From: Planomicrobium okeanokoites
GTDB taxonomy: Bacteria; Bacillota; Bacilli; Bacillales_A; Planococcaceae
Direction of reading: 5' to 3'
Assembly (NCBI RefSeq): GCF_003428875.1
Contig: NZ_QQRS01000001.1
Span: 1-64,000, forward strand
DNA length: 64,000 nt
Shown here: piece after piece, positions 34,818-44,249 of the stretch
How the letters are laid out: every line of letters begins with the position of its first letter
How positions within the stretch are numbered: position 1 is the stretch's first letter
Translations under genes and position numbers: made by a program
The notes under the pieces: generated by a model
What the model saw: only the letters and a program-made list of their open reading frames with translations
Told to the model about the DNA's origin: nothing
The model's database searches: none

Positions 34818-34899
34818 GCCGGGGTATACCCGGCTGGTTTAGGGCAAGTGTTTGAGACATCCTCCTAAAAATTATCTGCCAGTCTAATTTATCTGACAA
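34818..34899 (-). promoter_or_regulatory. ytzE promoter and leader palindrome
   Basis: Minus-strand promoter TTGTCA (34899-34894), 17 bases, GATAAT (34876-34871). The predicted 106-base leader contains the dyad GCCGGGTATACCCCGGC (34834-34818) with GGGTATACCC as a perfect 10-bp core, either an operator or an RNA hairpin ahead of ytzE. Confidence 0.5.
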
Positions 34900-35071
34900 T
34901 TTGATTATATCGAAAAAGTGTTTTAATATCCATGTTTTTATTTTAATTTACTTAAATTAACAAATCGTTTACAAAAAAGTTATATTTAAAATCTGAAAAA
35001 TATTTAACCGGAATTTCTTTTAATAAATTTTAAAAGGTGTACAATGGTTGTAATAAAAGCGGGGTGTTGAG

Positions 35072-36451
35072 ATGGATTGGCAGCTGGAAGCAGAGAAAAG
35101 ACAGGAAAGCATGCTGAAGGAATTGCAGGAACTGATTGCAATTCCAAGTATTTTAAGTGATGACGCGACTGAGGATGCGCCTTTTGGCAAAGAAGTGAAA
35201 AGGGCATTGGACTGGTTCCTGGATAAAGGCCGTAAAAAGGGATATGAAGTTAAGAATGTCGACAATATCGCTGGTCACCTGGAAATCGGATCAGGTGAGG
35301 AATTGCTCGGAATCCTCGGACACGTCGATGTGGTACCTACCGGAGAAGGGTGGACGAAAGATCCTTTCGGTGGTGTGATTGAAAGTGGCAAATTATTCGG
35401 CCGTGGGGCAATCGATGATAAAGGGCCGACGATAGCCGCCTGGACAGCGCTGAATTTGGTGAAAGATGCAGGGTGTGAATTCAATAAGCGCGTGCGCCTT
35501 ATTATCGGTACAGATGAAGAAAGCGGATTCCGCTGTGTAGAAAATTATTTTCAAAAAGAGGAAATGCCCACTATGGCATTTGCACCTGATGCGGATTTTC
35601 CGATCATCAATGCTGAAAAAGGGATAGCGGCTTTAATTTTCTCTCAAGTTTATTCCGGTAAAGAAGACCAATTGATATCATTTAAATCCGGTGACCGGAC
35701 GAATATGGTACCGGATCTCGCGAAAGCTGAAGTTGAAGGGAGCCTTTCTGATTGGCGAACTGAATTTGAAAAGTTTGCGGCTGAACATGATCTTGCTTCT
35801 TCAGCAGTTGAAGAAGACGGCAAAGTAACTTTGACCGTTCACGGCAAAGCGGCGCATGCAATGGAGCCGGACGATGGCCTCAATGCCGGCGTGATGCTCG
35901 CCTTATTCCTGAAAGAACATCTAACTGGAGACGGTCAGGTGTTTACTGAATTTATTGCTGATAAGTTTTATGGCGATACACGCGGCAAGGCTTTCGGACT
36001 TGCTTTTACGGATGAAGCATCAGGAGATACGACATTCAATGCAGGGATTATGCGTTTTGAAAAAGCCAAAGGGGGAAAAGTTGAAGTAAGCATGCGCTAT
36101 TCGATTTCCTACCCGTTTGATGAAAAAATGCCTGATTTTCAGGTGGAAGGTTTTTCGATGAATATCCATTCCAATTCACAACCTCATCATGTCGATGAAA
36201 ATGATCCGTTTATCAAGACACTCCAGTCTGCCTATGAAAAGCAGACCGGCGACAAGGCGGAGCTGCTGGCTATTGGAGGCGGCACGTATGCAAGAGTGAT
36301 GGATAAAGGCGTCGCATTCGGTATGCTGTTCCCGGGCGAGAAAGATGTAGCCCACCAGCTGGATGAATTCGTGGATATCAACAACCTGACAAAAGCGGTT
36401 GCGATTTATGCGGAGGCGATTTATCAGCTGGCATGCAATAAAAAAGATTGA
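35072..36451 (+). CDS. pepV: dipeptidase PepV (YtjP), M20 family
   Basis: Two-zinc dipeptidase of 459 residues. Metal and catalytic residues: H84 and D86 in GHVDVVP, D115-D116 in GRGAIDDKGP, and E149-E150 in GTDEESG. It should release amino acids from dipeptides in the cytoplasm. GGGGTG lies before the ATG. dat follows with no terminator, so the two are likely co-transcribed. Confidence 0.9.
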   Translation: MDWQLEAEKRQESMLKELQELIAIPSILSDDATEDAPFGKEVKRALDWFLDKGRKKGYEVKNVDNIAGHLEIGSGEELLGILGHVDVVPTGEGWTKDPFGGVIESGKLFGRGAIDDKGPTIAAWTALNLVKDAGCEFNKRVRLIIGTDEESGFRCVENYFQKEEMPTMAFAPDADFPIINAEKGIAALIFSQVYSGKEDQLISFKSGDRTNMVPDLAKAEVEGSLSDWRTEFEKFAAEHDLASSAVEEDGKVTLTVHGKAAHAMEPDDGLNAGVMLALFLKEHLTGDGQVFTEFIADKFYGDTRGKAFGLAFTDEASGDTTFNAGIMRFEKAKGGKVEVSMRYSISYPFDEKMPDFQVEGFSMNIHSNSQPHHVDENDPFIKTLQSAYEKQTGDKAELLAIGGGTYARVMDKGVAFGMLFPGEKDVAHQLDEFVDINNLTKAVAIYAEAIYQLACNKKD

Positions 36452-36524
36452 AAATGTCATAATCATACAACATTAATTGATTCATCATGGAAAAACACTA
36501 TCAGAAGCGAAAGAGGGATTGGAT

Positions 36525-37376
36525 ATGGAATGGATCTTACACAAAGATGAGTTTATTCAGGAAGATGAGCTGAAGATATCAAAAGAGGACCGCGGGTATC
36601 AATTCGGCGATGGGATCTACGAGGTGATCCGTGTATATAATGGAAATCTCTATACGGCAAAAGAACATATCGACCGCTTTTACGCGAGTGCTGAAAAAGT
36701 GAAGATTGTCGTGCCTTACACGAAGGACGTTTTCCACAAATTGATGTACGATCTTGTCGAGAAAAATGAAATCAATAACGGGCAGGTCTATGTTCAGATC
36801 ACACGAGGATCATATGTACGCCAGCACCAGTTTCCTGCAGATAGCTCGCCGGTTGTAGTCGGCTATACGAAGACTGTTGAACGTCCCGTGGAGTTGATGA
36901 GAAACGGTGCCCGTGCGAAATTCATCGAAGATATGCGCTGGCTCAGATGTGATATTAAGAGCCTGAACCTGCTTGGGAATGTGCTCGCGAAACAGGAAGC
37001 GTATGAGGACGGTTGCTATGAAGCAGTTCTGCACCGTGGTGAAATCATCACGGAAGGCTCGTCATCCAATATGTACGGCATAAAAGACGGCGTGTTGTAT
37101 ACCCACCCTGCCACGAACCTGATATTGGACGGCATCACGAGAAGAACAATTCTCGGTCTTTGCGAAGAGGTTGGAATTACGGTACAGGAAACGTCGATGA
37201 CAAAAGTGCAGGCGCTTAAAATGGATGAGTTCTTCATGTCATCCACGACAGCTGAAATCATTCCACTTACAGAACTCGATGGCTTCAAAATCGGGAATGG
37301 GGAACGGGGCCCGTTGACTGAGAAATTGCAGCAGGCGTTTGAAGCGAAATTAAACCTGGGTGTTGAAGTGCAATAA
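36525..37376 (+). CDS. dat: D-amino acid aminotransferase
   Basis: PLP enzyme of fold type IV that interconverts D-alanine and 2-oxoglutarate with pyruvate and D-glutamate, supplying D-Glu and D-Ala for the wall. Lys145 in CDIKSLNLLGN is the PLP Schiff-base lysine, and FGDGIYEVIRVYNG and SSSNMYGIKDG are family segments. The 283-residue form from ATG 36525 (after AGAGGGA) matches the usual length; an earlier in-frame start adds 16 residues. Confidence 0.92.
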   Translation: MEWILHKDEFIQEDELKISKEDRGYQFGDGIYEVIRVYNGNLYTAKEHIDRFYASAEKVKIVVPYTKDVFHKLMYDLVEKNEINNGQVYVQITRGSYVRQHQFPADSSPVVVGYTKTVERPVELMRNGARAKFIEDMRWLRCDIKSLNLLGNVLAKQEAYEDGCYEAVLHRGEIITEGSSSNMYGIKDGVLYTHPATNLILDGITRRTILGLCEEVGITVQETSMTKVQALKMDEFFMSSTTAEIIPLTELDGFKIGNGERGPLTEKLQQAFEAKLNLGVEVQ

Positions 37377-37386
37377 ACTCCTATCC

Positions 37387-37422
37387 AAAACAGCAGCCGA
37401 AATTACAGGCTGCTGTTTTTGA
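37387..37422 (+). terminator. terminator of pepV-dat
   Basis: AACAGCAGCC pairs with GGCTGCTGTT, followed by TTTTT. Confidence 0.9.
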
Positions 37423-37507
37423 TTTGAATCGATTTTTTGATCATCCCGATAAAATCAAGCTGACCGTTAACACCGGAGAAATGGTAAACTGATAAAAGGT
37501 GATGCAG

Positions 37508-38047
37508 ATGGAAAAACATTATTTTATTGGAATTAAAATACCGTTTCCTGTAGCGCAAATTCTCGCGGAACAGCGTGATTCATGGCATTTGTCTAGCCAT
37601 AAACGATTGCCTGTGGCAGAAGATCTTCACATCACATTGCTGTTTCTGGGCGGCGACCCGCATGGTGAAATCCAGGAAGTGGCGGAAGCATTGGAGAAAG
37701 TGGGTCATAACCCTTTTACTGTGAAAATTACAGGTACAGGATATTTCGGTAAAAAGGACCGTCCACGGGTGGTATATGCTTCCACCGAAGAAAATGAATC
37801 GTTGAATAATTTGCAGCAGAAGGTTAAAGATATCCTAAAAAAATTTCAATTGAGTCCGGACAATAAACCGTTTGTTCCGCATATCACACTCGCGAACAAA
37901 TGGATGGGCCAAGAGCTGTGGGAAGGAATTCCCGAGCTTAAGACCGGCCGCTTCGAAGTCGGGGAGTTCAGCTTGTTCCGGATTGAACCGACCCAAACAC
38001 CACGCTATATTGCTGTACAAAATTATAAATTGAAGGATGGCGTATGA
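37508..38047 (+). CDS. thpR: RNA 2',3'-cyclic phosphodiesterase ThpR (YtlP)
   Basis: 2H-phosphoesterase family protein, 179 residues, with the two HxTx motifs H41-I-T-L and H125-I-T-L that define the fold. It hydrolyses 2',3'-cyclic phosphates and can ligate tRNA halves in vitro in relatives. The ATG at 37508 follows AAAGGTG; a GTG nine bases earlier is possible. First gene of a unit with ytlR, trmB and ytnP. Confidence 0.88.
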   Translation: MEKHYFIGIKIPFPVAQILAEQRDSWHLSSHKRLPVAEDLHITLLFLGGDPHGEIQEVAEALEKVGHNPFTVKITGTGYFGKKDRPRVVYASTEENESLNNLQQKVKDILKKFQLSPDNKPFVPHITLANKWMGQELWEGIPELKTGRFEVGEFSLFRIEPTQTPRYIAVQNYKLKDGV

Positions 38048-38069
38048 TTGCGCCAGTGGGCGAGGTCTT

Positions 38070-38981
38070 ATGAGGACGATATTCATAATAAATCCGGTTG
38101 CCGGCAATGGAAAGGCTATGAAGAAATGGATGAAATTCAAAGAGACCATCGAATTTCCATTTGAATTGGCCGTCAGCCAATACAGCGGGCATGCCACTGA
38201 GCTCGTGCGGGAATTGCAACATTCACCGGAACCGGTTCTGGTGATCGGTTTCGGGGGAGACGGCACTTTACGGGAAGTGATTGCCGGGGCGGCAGGTTCA
38301 CAACAAGTGCTTGTGGGCTCCATCGCAGCCGGATCCGGCAATGATTTTGGCCGCGGTTTTCATTCTTTTAAAGATGCCGTGGAAATTGCTGATTTTGTGA
38401 AGAATCCTGCTGCCAGCAGGAAAGATCTTGGAGAATTCTTTGACGGCAGGGCCTATCAGTTTGTCAGCAGCACAGGCATCGGCTTTGACGCGGAAATTTC
38501 AGTAAAGGTCAATCGATCAAGGATCAAGCATTGGCTCAATAAAATCGGGATGGGCAAACTGGTTTATTTGGTGTATGTCATTATTACACTGCTGAGATTT
38601 CGACTTTTCCGGCTTACTGTGGAACAGGAGGGTGAAATGCTCCATTTTGATAAAGTCTGGTTTGCGACAGTCAGTAACCAGCCCTATTTTGGCGGCGGCA
38701 TGAAAATTTCGCCCCATTCTGTGCCGGACGATGGCGTTTTGGAGCTGACCGTTGTCAACTGCCTTTCCCGATTGAAACTGCTGCTCGTTTTTGGTACGGT
38801 ATTCAGCGGGAAGCATCTGCGGTTTAAAGAAGTTCATCAAATTAAGGGCACCCGATTTTCATTGTCAGCCGACCAGCCGGTTTATCGCCATGTTGACGGC
38901 GACAGTGCCGGATGTACACCTGAAGATCGCAGCATCGGCTATTCGGTCAGTGCGAGTGACTGGCATTCTGTAAATAAATGA
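38070..38981 (+). CDS. ytlR: diacylglycerol kinase-type lipid kinase YtlR
   Basis: DAGK catalytic-domain protein of 303 residues with the nucleotide-binding GGDGT (62-66) and GSGNDFGRG (88-96), and the C-terminal GGGMKISPHSVPDDGVLE. The lipid or sphingoid substrate is not known. ATG 38070 gives MRTIFIINPVAGNGK, the family N terminus; the reading frame opens 11 codons earlier inside ytlP. In B. subtilis further genes (ytmP, ytzH) separate this position from trmB; here trmB follows directly. Confidence 0.86.
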   Translation: MRTIFIINPVAGNGKAMKKWMKFKETIEFPFELAVSQYSGHATELVRELQHSPEPVLVIGFGGDGTLREVIAGAAGSQQVLVGSIAAGSGNDFGRGFHSFKDAVEIADFVKNPAASRKDLGEFFDGRAYQFVSSTGIGFDAEISVKVNRSRIKHWLNKIGMGKLVYLVYVIITLLRFRLFRLTVEQEGEMLHFDKVWFATVSNQPYFGGGMKISPHSVPDDGVLELTVVNCLSRLKLLLVFGTVFSGKHLRFKEVHQIKGTRFSLSADQPVYRHVDGDSAGCTPEDRSIGYSVSASDWHSVNK

Positions 38982-38999
38982 TAGAAAGAGGAAGAAAAA

Positions 39000-39647
39000 A
39001 TGAGAGCAAGATATAAACCATGGGCAGCGGAATTGATCGAAGCCCATCCGGAAATCGTAATTCCGGAACCAGCAAAATTGAAAGGCAAATGGAAAGAGGA
39101 GTTCGGCAATTCGAATCCATTGCACATTGAAGCCGGAAGCGGCAAAGGCCGTTTCATCACAGGAATGGCTATAGCGAATCCCGATATCAATTACATCGGC
39201 ATCGAACTGTTCGACAGCGTGATCGTTACGGCGCTTCAAACAACGCTGGAGCAGGAAAATGGCATTCCGAATTTACGTCTATTGCGTGTAAACGCGCAGG
39301 AAATGGAAAGCTTTTTTGAAAAGAATGAAGTGGACCGCCTGTATTTGAATTTCTCCGATCCATGGCCAAAAACGCGCCACGCTAAACGTCGCCTGACGCA
39401 TGAATCATTCTTGAAATTATATGAAACAGTATTGCTGAAGAATGGGGAAATTCATTTCAAGACGGACAACCGTGGACTTTTCGAATATTCGCTGACAAGC
39501 ATCTCGGAATACGGCATGCTGCTGAAGGATGTTTCGCTGGACCTGCATGCAAATGAACCTGAGTGGAACATCATGACGGAATACGAAGAGAAGTTCATGA
39601 AAAAAGGCCAGCCGATTTACCGGATGGAAGCACAATATAATTCGTAA
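39000..39647 (+). CDS. trmB: tRNA (guanine-N7-)-methyltransferase TrmB
   Basis: Methylates G46 of tRNA. The 215-residue protein has the SAM-binding [10 protein letters not shown] (43-52) and the signature [14 protein letters not shown] (119-132). AGAGGAAG precedes the ATG. It lies between ytlR and ytnP as in other Bacillales. Confidence 0.94.
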   Translation: MRARYKPWAAELIEAHPEIVIPEPAKLKGKWKEEFGNSNPLHIEAGSGKGRFITGMAIANPDINYIGIELFDSVIVTALQTTLEQENGIPNLRLLRVNAQEMESFFEKNEVDRLYLNFSDPWPKTRHAKRRLTHESFLKLYETVLLKNGEIHFKTDNRGLFEYSLTSISEYGMLLKDVSLDLHANEPEWNIMTEYEEKFMKKGQPIYRMEAQYNS

Positions 39648-39662
39648 ACTGAAGGGGATGGG

Positions 39663-40520
39663 ATGATGGATAGATTTGATTTTCATGATATGAAGTTAAC
39701 TTGGCTCGATGGGGGCACAACGAATCTCGATGGCGGCACAATGTTCGGCGTAGTGCCGAAAGTGGTGTGGTCAAAACGGTACCCGGTCGATGAAAAGAAT
39801 AATATCGAGTTGCCGACACATCCGATCCTGGTTCAATTTGACGGCCATAATATTTTGATTGACAGCGGCCTTGGCGACGGGAAATTGACTGATCGCCAGA
39901 AGCGGAATCTTGGGGTGTCTTCTGAGTCTTCACTGAATAAGAATTTGGAGGAACTCGGTTTGTCTGCCGCTGATATCGACACGGTGCTGATGACGCATCT
40001 GCACGGGGACCATGCGGCCGGCTTGACTGAAATGCAGGAAGAGGAATACGTTTCTGCATTCCCGAATGCGAAAATTTATGTTTCAGCAGTCGAATGGAAT
40101 GAAATGAAGAATCCGAATATCCGCTCACGCAATACCTATTGGAAAGAAAATTGGGAGCCGATTCAAGATCAGGTTGAAACATTTGAAGATGAGTTGACGC
40201 TGTTCGGCGCCATCACGATGATCCACACAGGCGGCCATTCAGATGGCCACGCGGTCATTAAACTGGAAAGCGGCGGGGAAACGATCCTTCACATGGGCGA
40301 CATCATGCCGACTCATGCCCACCAGAATCCGCTTTGGGTATTGGCTTATGACGATTATCCGATGGATTCGATCTATGCGAAAGAACGTTTGATGAAAGAG
40401 GCTTTGGAGAACGAGTATAATTTCTCTTTCTATCACGACGCTTATTACCGTCTGCTGAAATGGAGCAAGGACGGCAAAGAAATTGTCGAATCGCTGCAAT
40501 ATAAAGAGAAGAATATCTGA
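39663..40520 (+). CDS. ytnP: metallo-beta-lactamase fold hydrolase YtnP
   Basis: MBL-fold lactonase-like enzyme, 285 residues, with zinc motif H112-x-H114-x-D116-H117 ([10 protein letters not shown]) and GGHSDGH and HMGDI further on. B. subtilis YtnP degrades acyl-homoserine-lactone-type signals and blocks Streptomyces development; whether this one has that activity is inferred. The start may be either of two adjacent ATG codons. Last gene of its unit. Confidence 0.86.
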   Translation: MMDRFDFHDMKLTWLDGGTTNLDGGTMFGVVPKVVWSKRYPVDEKNNIELPTHPILVQFDGHNILIDSGLGDGKLTDRQKRNLGVSSESSLNKNLEELGLSAADIDTVLMTHLHGDHAAGLTEMQEEEYVSAFPNAKIYVSAVEWNEMKNPNIRSRNTYWKENWEPIQDQVETFEDELTLFGAITMIHTGGHSDGHAVIKLESGGETILHMGDIMPTHAHQNPLWVLAYDDYPMDSIYAKERLMKEALENEYNFSFYHDAYYRLLKWSKDGKEIVESLQYKEKNI

Positions 40521-40525
40521 TTTTT

Positions 40526-40560
40526 GGGGGAGGCACCGCTTTTTGGCGGTGCTTTTTCTG
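40526..40560 (+). terminator. terminator of ytnP unit
   Basis: GGCACCGC pairs with GCGGTGC(T) around a T-rich loop, followed by TTTTC. Confidence 0.85.
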
Positions 40561-40575
40561 TGGGGATTGGGGCAA

Positions 40576-40771
40576 CCGCAACTAATTTGGATCTAACCGC
40601 AACTAAATGATGAAAATGCGCAACTTAGAAAAAAATATTGGAAAATATTTCTTTAATTTAAGTTGATTATGAGCTACCCGCACCTCAAATCGTTCTAACC
40701 GCACCTCAGATGGTTTAACCCGCACCCCAAAGTGGCCAAGCCGCACCCCAAACGATTCAACCCGCACCTCA
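40576..40771. repeat. two-block array of CCGCA motifs with exact 21 bp period
   Basis: Block 1: CCGCAACTAA at 40576 and 40597, and GCGCAACTTA at 40618. Block 2: CCGCACCTCAA or close variants at 40678, 40699, 40720, 40741 and 40762. Every step inside a block is exactly 21 bases. The 60-base gap between blocks contains AAATATT-GGAA-AATATTT. It fills the stretch between convergent ytnP and the kinase gene and contains no gene. Confidence 0.85.
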
Positions 40772-40800
40772 AATCCTCAGCCGTCAATTAACTTATATTC

Positions 40801-40832
40801 CCAATTTAAAAAGGCTCCCGAAATGGGAACCA
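40801..40832 (-). terminator. terminator of the kinase-like gene
   Basis: On the minus strand GGTTCCC pairs with GGGAGCC around a short loop, followed by TTTTT. Confidence 0.75.
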
Positions 40833-40879
40833 ACATCGATTTTTTCACTTATAGATTTTAAATACCGCCCATAGATTCC

Positions 40880-41437
40880 TCACAACCCAAAATGTTCCTT
40901 AATCATGCCCGCGACTCTATCCGGACTGACACCCGAGTTATTCAGCCGCAAATAATGATCTGTCTGAATTTCATTTTCGAAGGAATTCAAGCGGTAGACC
41001 CTATTCGAATTCACCATCTCCTTCTCGGAGGCAGCGGTATCTCTTTTGGTCGGCTTATGTTGGAGGCGGTTGGCGGTTTTATTTCTTAAGAGTCTTTCAT
41101 CCAAATCAGCTTCCAGTTCAACAAAGTAGATTTCTGCGCCTTGCGCCTGGAATATCGCGCAGGTCCTGTTGACGAAATCCCAGTCGGCCTGCTGGTCGAA
41201 AGCCCATACATATGTAAAGATCATGCCGTATTGATCGCTCTTGGCAAAGGCGCTGAAGATTTCTTCACGGAATTTGGTGGACAGTTTCCACATTTCTTTT
41301 TCGAAACCGAAAAACGGTTCCAGCAAATCGATGGTCATATGATTATGCAGCAATTTTAAATCAGTTATTTTCGCCAATTCCTGGCCGACAGTCATCTTGC
41401 CGACCGCCTGGGGGCCAAACAATAAAACAAACTTCAT
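40880..41437 (-). CDS. P-loop kinase-like protein
   Basis: A 185-residue AAA/shikimate-kinase-like NTPase. The Walker A loop is GPQAVGKMT (8-16), and a possible LID region lies at NKTANRLQHKPTKRD. The start LLFGPQAVGKMTVGQELA matches small kinases found in many Bacillales, but the phosphate acceptor is unknown. ATG 41437 is preferred because GGTGG is then six bases away; ATG 41443 would have no space. Monocistronic between two terminators. Confidence 0.7.
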   Translation of the reverse strand: MKFVLLFGPQAVGKMTVGQELAKITDLKLLHNHMTIDLLEPFFGFEKEMWKLSTKFREEIFSAFAKSDQYGMIFTYVWAFDQQADWDFVNRTCAIFQAQGAEIYFVELEADLDERLLRNKTANRLQHKPTKRDTAASEKEMVNSNRVYRLNSFENEIQTDHYLRLNNSGVSPDRVAGMIKEHFGL

Positions 41438-41469
41438 TTTCATCCACCCGGACTTTCACTGAGATTTTC

Positions 41470-41515
41470 CGAAAAAAATTGCAGGCAAGCGCTATTTCTG
41501 GCGCATGCCTGCAGA
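41470..41515 (-). terminator. terminator of ytzB
   Basis: TGCAGGCATGCGCC and (A)GCGCTTGCCTGCA pair on the minus strand with one mismatch zone, followed by ATTTTTTT. Confidence 0.85.
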
Positions 41516-41534
41516 TGGAAACGTTCGTTGAAAT

Positions 41535-41849
41535 TTAAACTTTGGAAACTTCCACCACAGCGCCGGTGAAAGCGTCCGCCATGAATTCGAATTGCTCGAG
41601 TTCATCGTCGCGGTGGCGAGTGATGCCGCCTTTATAGACATCTGTCGTAATAGCGTGCTGTGTATAAGGTTCTGTTTTCATGTAAATCCATGAACCGTCA
41701 ATCGGACCTTCTTCTTTAAACGAATTCTTCACTTGCTTCAATACTTCATCTGCCGGGTAAAGCTTCTGGTTGCGGTCGACCAATTCTTTCACGACAAACG
41801 TTGCAGCTACTCCTGTAGCAAAGCCGATCAATAAATCACGATTTTTCAA
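41535..41849 (-). CDS. ytzB: PepSY-like small protein YtzB
   Basis: A 104-residue protein with a hydrophobic N terminus (about 5-22) and a PepSY-like remainder containing GPIDGSWIYMKTEPY. The start is TTG at 41849 with AGGAGGG at a good distance. In B. subtilis ytzB also lies beside ytoP. It may inhibit or sense a peptidase outside the membrane; that role is inferred from PepSY domains in general. An extended -10 TGGTACAAT lies upstream on the minus strand (41886-41878). Confidence 0.75.
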   Translation of the reverse strand: MKNRDLLIGFATGVAATFVVKELVDRNQKLYPADEVLKQVKNSFKEEGPIDGSWIYMKTEPYTQHAITTDVYKGGITRHRDDELEQFEFMADAFTGAVVEVSKV

Positions 41850-42021
41850 TTAGATCCCTCCTATACTTACTGGCTAAATTGTACCATAACTGATAAATAA
41901 ACGAGAAATGATAGCAGCGCCTTTATTTCGTTCCTTTCGATTTTCGAAATAAAAAAGTGGAAATAAACTGAAAAAAGCTCTAAACTGATTAAAGGCATTT
42001 CATTTAGGAGGAAGTTGTATC

Positions 42022-43095
42022 ATGAATAATGAAACCAGAGAGTTATTTAAAACCTTGACAGAGTTACCGGGTGCGCCCGGCAATGAGCATGCTGTCCGTA
42101 AATTCATGAAAAAGGAATTGGGTGCAGTATCCGATGAATTGATACAGGATAATCTCGGCAGCATTTTCGGTGTCAAGCACGGCGAACAGAATGGGCCTCG
42201 CATCATGGTAGCTGGCCATATGGATGAAGTCGGCTTCATGGTTACCCAAATCACTGACAACGGCATGATCCGTTTCCAACCGCTTGGCGGCTGGTGGAAT
42301 CAAGTCATGCTGGCGACACGAGTCGATATCATCGCCGGAGATAAAGTTGTACCAGGCGTCATCGGTTCAATTCCGCCGCATCTATTGAGCGAAGAGCTGC
42401 GCAGCAAACCGATGGATATCAAAAACATGCTCATCGATATAGGGGCGGATGATAAGGAAGATGCAATGTCATTCGGCGTACGTCCGGGACAGCAGATCAT
42501 TCCATACAGCCCGTTCACTCCAATGGCCAATGATAAGAAAATCATGGCTAAAGCTTGGGATAATCGCTACGGCTGTGGTTTGGCCATCGAATTATTGCGT
42601 GAATTGAAAGATGAAAAACTGCCGAATGAATTGTTTTCTGGCGCGACAGTTATGGAAGAAGTCGGTTTGCGCGGCTCACAGACGGCCGCAAACATGATCA
42701 ACCCGGACATCTTCTTTGCGCTTGATGCAAGCCCGGCGAATGACGCCGACGGCAATAAAAACGAATTCGGCCAATTGGGCAAGGGGACGCTCCTGCGCAT
42801 ACTCGATAAGAGCATGGTTACCCACCGCGGCATGCGGGAATTCGTTCTTGATACTGCTGAATCGAATAATATCCCTTATCAGTATTTCATTTCACAAGGC
42901 GGAACGGATGCGGGACGCGTGCATACGGCAAACGAAGGTGTGCCGAGTTCCGTAATCGGAATTTGCTCACGTTATATCCATACGTCGTCGTCGATCATCC
43001 ACACCGATGATTATGCCGCAGCGAAGGAATTATTAGTGAAGCTGGTGAAATCAGCTGACCGCACAACAGTGGAAACGATAAAAAATAACGTTTAA
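42022..43095 (+). CDS. ytoP: M42 family aminopeptidase YtoP
   Basis: Glutamyl-aminopeptidase-like enzyme of 357 residues with a complete dinuclear metal site: H66-x-D68 in GHMDEVGF, D180 in AWDNRYG, E212-E213 in [10 protein letters not shown]235 in ALDASPA, and a C-terminal [15 protein letters not shown] precedes the ATG. A 9-bp dyad TTTATTTCG / CGAAATAAA at 41920-41953 lies in its upstream region; its role is unknown. Confidence 0.9.
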   Translation: MNNETRELFKTLTELPGAPGNEHAVRKFMKKELGAVSDELIQDNLGSIFGVKHGEQNGPRIMVAGHMDEVGFMVTQITDNGMIRFQPLGGWWNQVMLATRVDIIAGDKVVPGVIGSIPPHLLSEELRSKPMDIKNMLIDIGADDKEDAMSFGVRPGQQIIPYSPFTPMANDKKIMAKAWDNRYGCGLAIELLRELKDEKLPNELFSGATVMEEVGLRGSQTAANMINPDIFFALDASPANDADGNKNEFGQLGKGTLLRILDKSMVTHRGMREFVLDTAESNNIPYQYFISQGGTDAGRVHTANEGVPSSVIGICSRYIHTSSSIIHTDDYAAAKELLVKLVKSADRTTVETIKNNV

Positions 43096-43120
43096 AAAGT
43101 GCCCTCGGGCACTTTTTTTT
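43093..43120 (+). terminator. terminator of ytoP
   Basis: AAGTGCCC pairs with GGGCACTT around a two-base loop, followed by a T run. Confidence 0.9.
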
Positions 43121-43139
43121 GTAGAGGAGACTGGTGTTT

Positions 43140-43661
43140 ATGAAAAAAATGAGTATTGCTGTGGCATCAAAAAATCCGGCAAAAATCAGCGCGGTGGAAG
43201 ACTGTCTTGCTGAACTTGCGGTCCCATGTGAAATTACAGCTGTCGAAACGGATTCAGCCGTATCGGCACAGCCATTTTCTATAAAGGAAACGCGTCAGGG
43301 AGCTGTCAATCGCGCAGTTTCTGCGATTGAAGGTGGATATGATTTCGCTGTGGGCCTTGAAGGAGGCGTTTATGAACTTGATGGTACGATGTATGTCTGT
43401 AATTGGGGTGCATTGGCCACTTCAACGGGCAAGCTGTACACGGCTGGCGGAGCACAGATACCTTTGCCCGAAGAAATTGCGGTAGAAGTTAGAAATGGGC
43501 AGGAGCTCGGGCCGGTCATGGATGCTTACGCGAATGAAGCAGGAATACGCCAATATAAAGGTGCTATCGGCATTTTGACCGATGGGTTGATTCACCGGGG
43601 AGAAATGTTTGCACATATCGTAAAAATGCTTATCGGACAGTACCGGTTAGGCAGCGGTTGA
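43140..43661 (+). CDS. DUF84 (YjjX-like) inosine/xanthosine triphosphatase
   Basis: A 173-residue protein starting MSIAVASKNPAKISAVE, with ETRQGAVNRA and FAVGLEGGVYE, the conserved pieces of the YjjX/DUF84 family that hydrolyses ITP and XTP and keeps deaminated purines out of nucleic acid. GAGGAG precedes the start; ATG 43140 is used, GTG 43134 is an alternative. No terminator is seen before the next lipoprotein gene. Confidence 0.82.
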   Translation: MKKMSIAVASKNPAKISAVEDCLAELAVPCEITAVETDSAVSAQPFSIKETRQGAVNRAVSAIEGGYDFAVGLEGGVYELDGTMYVCNWGALATSTGKLYTAGGAQIPLPEEIAVEVRNGQELGPVMDAYANEAGIRQYKGAIGILTDGLIHRGEMFAHIVKMLIGQYRLGSG

Positions 43662-43721
43662 GTTGCATGTGACCCGAAACATCTTTAAAATAGAAGACAG
43701 CAAAGCAGGGGAGGAAGACGC

Positions 43722-44237
43722 GTGAAACGGTCAGTTTTAATCACAGGAACTGTGTTATCCCTATTTTTTTTGGCAGGGTGCATGGCGACTCCTGAAGAGA
43801 GATTGGCAGAAGGGCTTTCAGAAACCCGCACGGCTTTTGAAGAAGAGCCGACGGAGACAAACGAAACCGCGGGAGAGACAGAATTATATCTGCCTGGCGG
43901 CTACGATATCGAAGAGCCTTCTGATGAAAACAATATCATTATAACGAAAGGCAGCGATTCCTATGTTTTGTTCATCAATCCGAATGAAGCCGCTGACAGC
44001 AAGTTTTTCTATGATTTGCAGAAAGCGAATGCTGAAGTGGAATGGATCGCTGACGAAACTTTTGAACAGAATGGCCGTTTCGGATTTACAACATTAAGAG
44101 CGATTGCTGAAGATCGGATCGAAATTGTCGTCAGTGCGGGTGGCGTGAAAATGACCACCATTTCGGAAGAAGCGGATGTTCCGGGAAATATGGAGTGGAT
44201 GATGAAGACCGTCCGTTCCATCGAAGAGGGAAATTGA
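43722..44237 (+). CDS. lipoprotein, function unknown
   Basis: A 171-residue lipoprotein: signal peptide ending in LFFLAGC20, then an acidic linker rich in Glu and Thr and a domain of about 110 residues with YVLFINPNEAADSKFFYDL. No catalytic motif is seen. The start is GTG 43722 after GAGGAAG. It overlaps nothing but sits 12 bases ahead of ytpP and probably shares its transcript. Confidence 0.78.
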   Translation: MKRSVLITGTVLSLFFLAGCMATPEERLAEGLSETRTAFEEEPTETNETAGETELYLPGGYDIEEPSDENNIIITKGSDSYVLFINPNEAADSKFFYDLQKANAEVEWIADETFEQNGRFGFTTLRAIAEDRIEIVVSAGGVKMTTISEEADVPGNMEWMMKTVRSIEEGN

Positions 44238-44249
44238 GGTGAAGAAACG

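Noticed and set aside
40576-40771. CRISPR array
   Set aside because: Motifs are about 10 bases with 11-base spacers, vary in sequence, and no cas genes are near.
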